DNA of 5,200 bases from Alphaproteobacteria bacterium (GTDB taxonomy: Bacteria > Pseudomonadota > Alphaproteobacteria > Sphingomonadales > Emcibacteraceae). The translations under genes and the position numbers were made by a program. A model generated the notes under the pieces. It did not search any database and had not been told where the DNA came from. It worked only from the letters and a program-made list of their open reading frames with translations. Where the stretch lies: contig JAUILB010000221.1 of the NCBI GenBank assembly GCA_030432815.1, positions 1 through 5,200 on the forward strand, given 5' to 3'. Shown here in pieces: positions 1-5,200 of the stretch; the first letter of the stretch is position 1; each line of letters begins with the position of its first letter.

Positions 1-589
1 CCCAGGGTTGCGCATTCATCGCTGCCGATACATAAAGCACGGCCGCTTCCAAGTCATCCGGATATTTATTCATCAGTTTTTCAGTTGAAGCGATATAGGC
101 CTGATCAAGAACATCCCGCGGAATGGAAAGATCATCACTATAGCGCGCTTCCAGTGCTTCAATAAAATCCCGCTCTCGTACGGATACCCTATCCTTTAAT
201 GCGCTAGCCATATGCATGGCTTCATTGGCTTGCTCCGCTGAATTCATCATCATTGGAATATTAAGGTTACGCCCCAGCGACAAAGCCCAACCCCAATATG
301 CCATTGCATTATCGGGATCAAGTCTTGCGGCTTCCTTAAATGAACGAAGCCCTTCCGAATGGTTAAACCCGAATACCAGGCGCATACCCTGATCAAAGAA
401 ATATTGTGACTGTTCGTTATCTGTTGTGACCTTGAAATGATAGTCCCCATACCCATCCAGACGCGGTGCAATTGGTCCGTCCGCCGTTTTCGGATCAGCA
501 TTCAGCGCTGCCGGATCATAAACCTGTGCGGCCGATGTACCAATAAATAAAAGTGTTAAAAATACCCCCGGAACCATCCTTTTGAGCAT
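1..589 (-). CDS. Exported tetratricopeptide-repeat protein, N-terminal part (3' end beyond left edge)
   Basis: An uninterrupted minus-strand frame runs from ATG at 587-589 to the left edge and gives 196 residues with no stop, so the gene is partial. The start is supported by a good Shine-Dalgarno (AGGGAG, 597-602) 7 bases upstream. Residues 1-21 look like a Sec signal peptide: K3 and R4, a hydrophobic core around residues 6-17, and a signal peptidase I site after Ser-Ala-Ala (21/22). The product is therefore probably periplasmic. Residues 62-106 form a TPR-like helical pair with FFDQG, a repeat helix ending in AARLDPDNAMAYWGWA, and alternating small and aromatic positions. A second possible repeat lies around 172-193. 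This resembles a widespread family of secreted TPR proteins beginning with an FFDQGxxLxxGFNHxEAxRSF-type motif; none has a function I can assign. It follows kynureninase on the same strand after 67 bp and may be read through from it. A catabolic role is not shown. Confidence 0.88.
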   Translation of the reverse strand, partial: MLKRMVPGVFLTLLFIGTSAAQVYDPAALNADPKTADGPIAPRLDGYGDYHFKVTTDNEQSQYFFDQGMRLVFGFNHSEGLRSFKEAARLDPDNAMAYWGWALSLGRNLNIPMMMNSAEQANEAMHMASALKDRVSVRERDFIEALEARYSDDLSIPRDVLDQAYIASTEKLMNKYPDDLEAAVLYVSAAMNAQPW

Positions 590-621
590 GGCTACTCTCC
601 CTGTTTTGATTGTGCAAATGG

Positions 622-651
622 ATCATATCATATTAATGAAGTTAAATGTAA
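622..651 (-). promoter_or_regulatory. Possible weak promoter for the TPR gene
   Basis: In the 67-bp gap between kynU and the TPR gene, the minus strand carries TATGAT (622-627), inside an overlapping double copy TATGATATGAT. A poor -35 candidate, TTACAT (646-651), lies 18 bp upstream. Only the -10 is convincing. No hairpin followed by a T-run ends kynU, so co-transcription with kynU is an equally good reading. Confidence 0.22.
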
Positions 652-656
652 GGTTT

Positions 657-1895
657 CTACGTTACCGCACCCTTTTGGTTAAACTCTTCACGTTTCCAAG
701 CTTTTGTATCCATTATATTTTTCCACCTGTCCACCGCATCCCATACATCAACGTAGGATACATAAAGCGGTGTAAAACCAAAGCGCATGATATCCGGTGC
801 CCTGAAATCACCAATAACACCAAAATCAATCAGCGCCTGCATGATGGGAAAACCATTTTCACTGCTGACGGAAACCTGACTGCCGCGACGGTTATGTTCC
901 CGTGGTGTGACCAGTTTAAAATTATAATCACCAAGCCGTTCTTCAATAAGCTCTATAAACAAATCACAAAGCTTAAGAGATTTTTTCCTTATTTCATTCA
1001 TGTCGGCGCGTAAAAATATATCGAGCCCCACTTCGGAAATGGCAAGTGATGTGATTGGTTCTGTTCCGGTGCTGAACTGACGAATATCTTTTCTTGGCCT
1101 ATAATCGCGTTCAAAACCAAACGGCACATCATGCCCCCACCAGCCGGTAAGCGGTTGCACAGCTTTGCCGTGATGGCGTCTCGCCACAAACATGAAAGAT
1201 TGTGAGCCCGGCCCACCGTTCAAGTATTTATAAGTGCATCCAACTGCCATATCCACATTTGCGCTATTAAGATCAACGGGCAATGCCCCGGCACTATGAC
1301 ACAGGTCCCATATGGCAATGGCACCACAGTCCTGTGCTTTTTTGGTAATCGCCGCCATATCATGAAGGTGCCCGGTTTTATAATGGACATGGGTAATACA
1401 TATGGCTGCCACATCATCATCAATGGCATCCAGAATTTCACCGTCTTCGGCAAATCTGATTTCATGACCACGATCAAGCTGTTTGATGAGCCCCTGCACC
1501 ATATAATTATCAGTGGGAAAATTGCTACCTTCCATAACGATCACTTTTCGGTCAGGCCGCATTTCCAGCGCCGCAGCGACAAGTTTATAAACATTCAATC
1601 CCGTTGCATCGGCATATATGACCTCACCTTCATCCGCTCCAATCAGCTTAGCCGTTTTATTTCCAAGTTTTTCAACAAGATTGAACCACCCTGCCTTATT
1701 CCAGCTTTTAATCAGATCCTCACCCCATTCCTGATCAATGACTTCAAGTGCGCGGGTCTTCGCCGCTTTCGGCATCGCACCAAGGCTGTTACCATCAAGA
1801 TAGATTATGCCTTCCGGCAGGTAAAATTCATCAGCGAAATGAGCAAGCGGATCATCCGCATCCAATGCCAGAAAATCTTCACGGGTCATTGTCAT
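657..1895 (-). CDS. kynU: Kynureninase
   Basis: A 412-residue PLP enzyme (EC 3.7.1.3) that cleaves L-kynurenine to anthranilate and L-alanine, a cytoplasmic step of tryptophan breakdown; the length is usual for bacterial kynureninases. It has the fold-type I aminotransferase layout. N-terminal YLDGNSLGA lies at 32-40 and SNFPTDNY at 124-131. The cofactor-pairing aspartate is Asp197 in WDLCHSAGALPVDL, with His200 nearby. The Schiff-base lysine is Lys223 in TYKYLNGGPG. GWWGH (251-255), FSTGTEP (274-280) and the C-terminal GDFRAPDIMRFGFTPLY (362-378) are family signatures. One oddity is ADATGLN (95-101), where I recall relatives having DSTSVN, so Gly99 replaces a hydroxyl residue near the PLP phosphate. 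The start is ATG at 1893-1895, with a weak GGAC about 7 bases upstream; a second ATG two codons in is possible. It is divergent from the arylformamidase-like gene, supplying the next step, and shares its 103-bp control region. Confidence 0.97.
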   Translation of the reverse strand: MTMTREDFLALDADDPLAHFADEFYLPEGIIYLDGNSLGAMPKAAKTRALEVIDQEWGEDLIKSWNKAGWFNLVEKLGNKTAKLIGADEGEVIYADATGLNVYKLVAAALEMRPDRKVIVMEGSNFPTDNYMVQGLIKQLDRGHEIRFAEDGEILDAIDDDVAAICITHVHYKTGHLHDMAAITKKAQDCGAIAIWDLCHSAGALPVDLNSANVDMAVGCTYKYLNGGPGSQSFMFVARRHHGKAVQPLTGWWGHDVPFGFERDYRPRKDIRQFSTGTEPITSLAISEVGLDIFLRADMNEIRKKSLKLCDLFIELIEERLGDYNFKLVTPREHNRRGSQVSVSSENGFPIMQALIDFGVIGDFRAPDIMRFGFTPLYVSYVDVWDAVDRWKNIMDTKAWKREEFNQKGAVT

Positions 1896-1922
1896 ATTTT
1901 TTGTCCGTATTAATTAAAAAAC

Positions 1923-1941
1923 TGAACAATAACATTGTTCA
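1923..1941. promoter_or_regulatory. Perfect inverted repeat, candidate operator between divergent genes
   Basis: TGAACAAT-AAC-ATTGTTCA is an exact 8-bp inverted repeat around a 3-bp spacer. It lies 27 bp from the kynU start codon and 57 bp from the TTG start of the divergent hydrolase. The symmetry and size fit a dimeric helix-turn-helix repressor or activator; Lrp/AsnC proteins (such as KynR of Pseudomonas kyn genes) and MarR proteins use sites of this general kind. No regulator gene is in the window, so the family is a guess. The site overlaps a candidate -35 for the hydrolase and would also sit near any kynU promoter. Confidence 0.62.
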
Positions 1942-1963
1942 TTCTGATCGACCATGTAAAAAT
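1935..1963 (+). promoter_or_regulatory. Candidate promoter for the arylformamidase-like gene
   Basis: TTGTTC (1935-1940) could serve as -35, with an A/T-rich -10 (TAAAAA at 1957-1962 or AAAAAT at 1958-1963) at a spacing of 16-17 bp. Transcription would begin near 1970, giving a leader of about 30 bases. The -35 lies inside the perfect inverted repeat, so a protein bound there could block RNA polymerase. The match to consensus is only moderate, and no clear promoter for kynU was found on the other strand. Confidence 0.32.
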
Positions 1964-1981
1964 AGGACATTGATATGTTCA
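1964..1981. promoter_or_regulatory. Degenerate second copy of the operator-like repeat
   Basis: Read on the minus strand this is TGAACA-TATCAA-TGTCCT, the same outer half-site as the perfect repeat (TGAACA...TGTTCA), with two mismatches in the other half and a spacer one base shorter. The matching half-sites TGTTCA start at 1936 and 1976, exactly 40 bp apart, close to four helical turns. That placement would let two dimers bind the same DNA face. An inner ACAT-TGAT-ATGT symmetry (1967-1978) is also present. Chance resemblance in A/T-rich DNA cannot be excluded. Confidence 0.35.
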
Positions 1982-1988
1982 ATTAGAC

Positions 1989-1993
1989 TGGAA
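1989..1993 (+). promoter_or_regulatory. Ribosome binding site supporting a TTG start
   Basis: TGGAA (1989-1993) lies 5 bases before TTG at 1999-2001. The in-frame ATG at 2017 has no purine-rich element at a suitable distance, and an in-frame TAG at 1984-1986 rules out any start further upstream. This favours TTG, although the Shine-Dalgarno match is modest. Confidence 0.5.
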
Positions 1994-1998
1994 CTGAT

Positions 1999-2862
1999 TT
2001 GAAACCTTACCACCATATGGATCATGAAACACTTGAACGGGAATATAGCCCCAGTAGCTGTGTGCGGGATATTATGGTTTATATCAACCAGTATACCGAC
2101 AAAAGCGCTGAAGTGCGTAGATCATATGCAAGTCATTTTAAGCCGGATGTTAAATACGGGCCAGAGGCAAGATCAGCAATGGATATGTTTATTCCTGAAG
2201 GGGACGGCCCCTTTCCCATTCATATATTCATTCATGGGGGCTATTGGCAGCAACTTTCCAAAAATGAAAGCCATTTTGCGGCCCCTAATTTCATTGATCA
2301 TAATATCATTTTTATCGCACTTGACTATACCCTCGCACCGGAAGCAGATATGTTTCAGATTGTCGATCAGACAAGACGTGGTGTGATATCCGTCCTTAAA
2401 AACGCCCATAAATTTAATGGTGATCCTGATAATATCACCATTTCCGGCAGCTCCGCCGGTGGGCATCTGGTTGCGGAAGTGATCAGTATGGACTGGAAAG
2501 CGCATGGTTATGATCGCTGCCAGTTAAAGGGTGCGCTTGCGATCAGCGGGGTATTTGATCTTGAACCACTTGTCAGCACATATGTCAACGAGCCATTAAA
2601 AATGGATGTTGATGACGCGAAAGCCTTAAGTCCGCTTTATCATATACCGTCAAATTGCTGCCCGATTGTGATTACCTATGGCGAAAATGAAACCGATGAA
2701 TTTAAACGCCAAAGCCACGAATATATGGATGCCTGCCTGCGGGCAGGATTAAGCTGCCGCTACATCGATATGCCATCGGTGAACCATTTTGACATTGTCT
2801 TTGCCTTAAACGATAAAAACAGCCCCTTGTTTGAAGCAGTACTGCATCAGTTGGAAGCCTGA
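1999..2862 (+). CDS. Alpha/beta hydrolase, probable kynurenine formamidase (AFMID/BNA7 type)
   Basis: This 287-residue alpha/beta hydrolase probably removes formate from N-formyl-L-kynurenine to give L-kynurenine (arylformamidase, EC 3.5.1.9) in the cytoplasm. HGGYW (79-83) is the oxyanion-hole motif typical of animal and yeast kynurenine formamidases. GSSAG (150-154) holds the nucleophile Ser152, and His263 in VNHFD is the likely catalytic histidine. The acid lies in GENETDEFKRQS (228-239): Glu231 aligns by eye with the aspartate of the mouse enzyme, and Asp233 is the alternative. The fold differs from the metal-dependent KynB found in many bacteria, so no symbol is given. The start is probably TTG (1999), because relatives carry a few residues before the MD motif and a weak ribosome site fits; the alternative ATG at 2017 would drop six residues. 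Divergence from kynureninase strongly supports the function, but a general esterase is possible. It converges on the dehydrogenase with a 2-bp gap. Confidence 0.88.
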   Translation: MKPYHHMDHETLEREYSPSSCVRDIMVYINQYTDKSAEVRRSYASHFKPDVKYGPEARSAMDMFIPEGDGPFPIHIFIHGGYWQQLSKNESHFAAPNFIDHNIIFIALDYTLAPEADMFQIVDQTRRGVISVLKNAHKFNGDPDNITISGSSAGGHLVAEVISMDWKAHGYDRCQLKGALAISGVFDLEPLVSTYVNEPLKMDVDDAKALSPLYHIPSNCCPIVITYGENETDEFKRQSHEYMDACLRAGLSCRYIDMPSVNHFDIVFALNDKNSPLFEAVLHQLEA

Positions 2863-2867
2863 TATCA
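2860..2867. repeat. 8-bp palindrome forming the stop codons of two convergent genes
   Basis: TGATATCA contains the TGA stop of the plus-strand hydrolase (2860-2862) and, on the other strand, the TGA stop of the dehydrogenase (2865-2867), separated by two bases. There is no space for a conventional terminator between the genes, so transcripts must end inside the opposing coding sequences or overlap. The palindrome itself probably only reflects the two stop codons. Confidence 0.7.
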
Positions 2868-3926
2868 CGCCGCTGACAGCTTCTTTTTCCTGGCTTTTGC
2901 GATGATTTCCTCTGCCATTTCATCGGCCACCACATTTGTGGGTCTTTCTTCCGTATCTGCACGTTCAAAAATATGAAGAAGCGTATGATAAATATCATCC
3001 ACCTTGCGGTTAACCCAGCCAAGATCATAATTTCCCGTCGCTTCGCCTGACACATTGATAATCCCACCAGCATTAATCACATAATCTGGTGCATATAAAA
3101 TACCGCGGTCCAACAAACGCACGCCATGGCTGTCATTTGCAAGCTGGTTATTAGCACCACCCGCAATGATTGATGTATTGAAATGGGGAATTGTTTCATC
3201 ATTTAATATGGCGCCAAGCGCACAGGGGGAGACAACATCCGCCTTAACAGCCAAGATTTCATGTGGCGGGACAATTTTTGCATCAAAACGTTCAACCGCT
3301 TCATCCAGATGTTCCTGCACAATATCGCTTACGATCAGTTTTACCCCATCAGCGTGGAGATATTCACATAAATACATACCCACATGTCCAACCCCCTGAA
3401 CCGCAACAGTTAACCCGGCCAAATCTTCACGACCCAGTTTATATTTCACGGCAGCACGAATGCCATTATAAATCCCCCTTGCTGTAAAGGGGGACGGATC
3501 GCCGCTAGCGTGATCTCCATGCGAAAGCCCGGCCACATGTTTCGTCTGTGTGGCGATCAGCTTCATGTCTTTTGTGGTCATACCCACATCTTCGGCCGTG
3601 ATATATTTACCATCAAGGCTATCAACACAACGGCCGAATGCCTTGAATAATGCTTCGGTTTTATCGGTTTTGGAATTGGCGATAATCACGGCCTTCCCGC
3701 CACCAAGCGGAAGTCCCGCCATGGCGTTTTTATAGCTCATGCCCCGTGCAAGACGAAGTGCATCATTAAGTGCATCCATTTCATTCGCATAAGGCCACAT
3801 GCGACAACCCCCGGCCGCCGGCCCAAGTGTTGTGTCATGCACCGCAATGAAAGCTTTCAAACCGCTGTCTTTATCATGAAAATAGGCAAGCTGCTCATGC
3901 CCGCGAAATTGATTTTGTTCGATCAT
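2865..3926 (-). CDS. Glu/Leu/Phe/Val family NAD-dependent amino acid dehydrogenase
   Basis: A 353-residue enzyme that oxidatively deaminates an L-amino acid to its 2-oxoacid and ammonia, probably with NAD; leucine dehydrogenases are about 360 residues. The N-terminal catalytic domain has DTTLGPAAGGCRMWPY (31-46), MSYKNA with Lys66, GGGK with Lys78 (the substrate and catalytic lysines of the family) and AEDVG with Asp113. The Rossmann domain has GVGHVG (178-183) and an acidic Asp201 ending the second strand, which favours NAD over NADP. PCALGA (234-239), AGGANNQL (255-262) and APDYVINAGG (279-288) follow as in leucine and phenylalanine dehydrogenases. GCRMWPY and GGGKAVI recall phenylalanine dehydrogenases, while AEDVG and DPSPFTA recall leucine dehydrogenases, so the substrate is open. 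The start ATG has a strong GGAAGAG 6 bases upstream, within the 16-bp gap after the indolepyruvate oxidoreductase gene. This operon pairing suggests the product 2-oxoacid feeds that enzyme. Confidence 0.94.
   Translation of the reverse strand: MIEQNQFRGHEQLAYFHDKDSGLKAFIAVHDTTLGPAAGGCRMWPYANEMDALNDALRLARGMSYKNAMAGLPLGGGKAVIIANSKTDKTEALFKAFGRCVDSLDGKYITAEDVGMTTKDMKLIATQTKHVAGLSHGDHASGDPSPFTARGIYNGIRAAVKYKLGREDLAGLTVAVQGVGHVGMYLCEYLHADGVKLIVSDIVQEHLDEAVERFDAKIVPPHEILAVKADVVSPCALGAILNDETIPHFNTSIIAGGANNQLANDSHGVRLLDRGILYAPDYVINAGGIINVSGEATGNYDLGWVNRKVDDIYHTLLHIFERADTEERPTNVVADEMAEEIIAKARKKKLSAA
3473..3494. repeat. Perfect 8-bp stem hairpin inside the dehydrogenase gene
   Basis: TCCCCCTT (3473-3480) and AAGGGGGA (3487-3494) are exact inverted copies separated by a 6-base loop. 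The stem is GC-rich and would fold in RNA. It falls within codons for the conserved SPFTARGI segment (residues 145-152), and no T-run follows, so it is not a terminator and may be a by-product of the protein sequence. Confidence 0.45.
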
Positions 3927-3932
3927 TTTATA

Positions 3933-3939
3933 CTCTTCC
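3933..3939 (-). promoter_or_regulatory. Strong ribosome binding site of the dehydrogenase gene
   Basis: On the minus strand GGAAGAG, preceded by more G residues, sits 6 bases before the dehydrogenase ATG (3924-3926) and begins just 3 bases after the upstream stop codon (3943-3945). It fixes the start and supports translation of both genes from one transcript. Confidence 0.75.
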
Positions 3940-3942
3940 CCC

Positions 3943-5200
3943 TCAGGAAGCCTTTTTAATCACATCATTACCATCCAGTTGAGCCAATAATTTTTCAATT
4001 TTTACCCTACCGGATTTTACGTTTCTTTCCTTTACATGTCCGAAGCCCTTATATGATAATGGGGTCTCCAGAATTTCAAGGCACAACTGGTAATTGTCTT
4101 TGTTCAATTTGTCGAGAACAATTTCCACTAAATTTTCATATTCGCTGACAAGGGCGGTTTCCATTTTCCGTTCGGCAGAATAGCCAAAAATATCAAATGC
4201 CGTGCCCCGCAGGAACTTCAGTTTTGATAAAAGCTTCAGCACTCCCATCATCCAGGGGTCAAAGACCCGTTTTTTAACATCCCCTGTTACCGGATCCCGT
4301 TTTTCGAAAATGGGTGGTGCCATATGGAATTTAAGTTTAAAATCCCCGGTAAACTGGTTATTGAGTTTTTTCAGAAAATCACCATCCGTATAAAGACGTG
4401 CGACTTCATATTCATCTTTTATGGCCAGTAGTTTGTGATAAGTTTTGGCAACCGCCATATAAATTTCATCTTCATCACGGGGTTTTACCTTATGAAGCAA
4501 ATCCATATATTTTTCTGCATATGCCGCATCCTGATACGCGGTTAGCATGTCGGCGCGTTTTTTAATCACGTCCTCAATATTTGTCGCAATATTTTCATGA
4601 CTGACGGAAATATAGGGCTTCACGAATGCTTCAAGCGTTTCCATATCATGGGCGGCCATGCGACCACATGCAAAAGTCTTTTTATTTGCATCAATGGCAA
4701 CACCATTAAGTTCAATTGCACGCATAATTGCTTCGTAACTAAGGGGTACAAGTCCTTTTTGCCATGAAAAACCCAACATAAACATATTGGTCGCAATGCC
4801 GTCGCCAAGCAAAATTGTCGCAAGTTCCGTTGCTTCAAGATAATGACGTGCGCCTTCCAGTGTATGTGCTTCGACCGCACGTTTCAGATTTTCCTGCTGA
4901 AAATCAATCGCATTATTTTCAACGAAGGCAGACACCGGTGAATTATGGGCATTGATCACTGTTTTTGTACGGTCACTGCGAACACATTCAATGGCTTGCG
5001 GGCTGGCCGCTACAACAAGATCACAGGCGATCAGAAGGTCCGCGCACCCGGTCATGATATGGGGAGTACGCAGAATATTGATATCCCGTCCCAGTCTGAC
5101 ATGGCTAAGCACGGCACCGCCCTTTTGTGCAAGACCAGTTTGATCAAGCAAGTTACTCGCGAGCCCATCAATATGGGCCGCCATACCAAGGATTGCGCCA
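3943..5200 (-). CDS. Fused indolepyruvate:ferredoxin oxidoreductase, C-terminal part (5' end beyond right edge)
   Basis: The open frame continues past the Met codon at 5182-5184 to the window edge (preceding residues GAILG), so that Met is internal and the gene is partial; 418 residues are visible. Full-length fused enzymes are about 1,150 residues. They decarboxylate indolepyruvate and related aryl 2-oxoacids to acyl-CoA, reducing ferredoxin or a similar carrier in the cytoplasm; the thiamine diphosphate domains would lie upstream. Numbered from the first visible codon, residues 1 to about 170 are the gamma domain of 2-oxoacid oxidoreductases, with GMAAH (5-9), TGLAQKGGAV (21-30) and SHVR (32-35). 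Residues from about 190 to 405 match the DUF6537-type C-terminal region: FHMAPP (291-296), RDPVTG, RGTAFDIFGYSAERKME (331-347) and GFGHVKERN (385-393). No cysteine cluster for an iron-sulfur centre is visible here. The dehydrogenase 16 bp downstream could supply the 2-oxoacid. Recognition is by motif recall; true substrate range is unknown. Confidence 0.92.
   Translation of the reverse strand, partial: GAILGMAAHIDGLASNLLDQTGLAQKGGAVLSHVRLGRDINILRTPHIMTGCADLLIACDLVVAASPQAIECVRSDRTKTVINAHNSPVSAFVENNAIDFQQENLKRAVEAHTLEGARHYLEATELATILLGDGIATNMFMLGFSWQKGLVPLSYEAIMRAIELNGVAIDANKKTFACGRMAAHDMETLEAFVKPYISVSHENIATNIEDVIKKRADMLTAYQDAAYAEKYMDLLHKVKPRDEDEIYMAVAKTYHKLLAIKDEYEVARLYTDGDFLKKLNNQFTGDFKLKFHMAPPIFEKRDPVTGDVKKRVFDPWMMGVLKLLSKLKFLRGTAFDIFGYSAERKMETALVSEYENLVEIVLDKLNKDNYQLCLEILETPLSYKGFGHVKERNVKSGRVKIEKLLAQLDGNDVIKKAS

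Noticed and set aside
590..656. Rho-independent terminator after kynU
   Set aside because: No GC-rich stem followed by a T-run is present on the minus strand; the gap is A/T-rich and contains only a weak promoter-like element and the downstream ribosome site.
582..1013. Plus-strand open frame of 143 codons opposite the end of kynU
   Set aside because: It lies mostly antisense to the conserved 3' end of kynureninase, has no recognisable motif or ribosome site, and its composition is that of a reverse-strand shadow.
1296..1913. Plus-strand open frame of 205 codons opposite kynU
   Set aside because: It is fully antisense to the conserved kynureninase sequence, including the PLP-lysine region, and shows no domain of its own.
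5182..5184. Met codon as the true start of the oxidoreductase gene
   Set aside because: The frame stays open upstream with residues GAILG, which belong to the conserved gamma-domain motif, and no ribosome site precedes the Met. The gene continues beyond the window.
1..5200. Defence system, mobile element, CRISPR array or RNA gene
   Set aside because: No transposase, integrase, terminal repeats, regularly spaced repeats, tRNA-like clover structure or rRNA sequence was seen; all long frames are explained by catabolic enzymes and a TPR protein.

Overview
The window looks like chromosomal DNA from a Gram-negative proteobacterium, most likely an alphaproteobacterium of moderate GC (mid-forties by eye). 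The main reasons are the fused indolepyruvate:ferredoxin oxidoreductase with a DUF6537-type C-terminus, its pairing with a Glu/Leu/Phe/Val-family dehydrogenase, and the dense coding. No RNA gene, mobile element or CRISPR array was seen. The genus cannot be fixed from this sequence alone.

Layout from left to right: (1) the N-terminal part of an exported TPR-type protein, minus strand, running off the left edge; (2) kynureninase (kynU), minus strand, 67 bp upstream of the TPR gene and reading into it; (3) a 103-bp divergent intergenic region with a perfect 8-3-8 bp inverted repeat and a second, degenerate copy about 40 bp away; (4) an alpha/beta hydrolase of the AFMID/BNA7 arylformamidase type, plus strand, probably starting at TTG; (5) a Glu/Leu/Phe/Val-type amino acid dehydrogenase, minus strand, converging on the hydrolase with only 2 bp between stop codons; (6) the C-terminal part of a fused indolepyruvate:ferredoxin oxidoreductase, minus strand, running off the right edge and 16 bp upstream of the dehydrogenase, so the two probably form an operon.

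The genes fit one theme, amino acid catabolism with an aromatic emphasis. The hydrolase and kynureninase would carry out consecutive steps of the kynurenine route (N-formylkynurenine to kynurenine, then to anthranilate plus alanine). The dehydrogenase and oxidoreductase would carry out a second route (amino acid to 2-oxoacid, then to acyl- or arylacetyl-CoA with reduction of an electron carrier). Tryptophan 2,3-dioxygenase and any dedicated regulator are not in the window. No gap longer than 103 bp lacks a gene. I see no evidence for an undescribed system; the most notable items are the divergent operator region and the side-by-side placement of the two catabolic modules.
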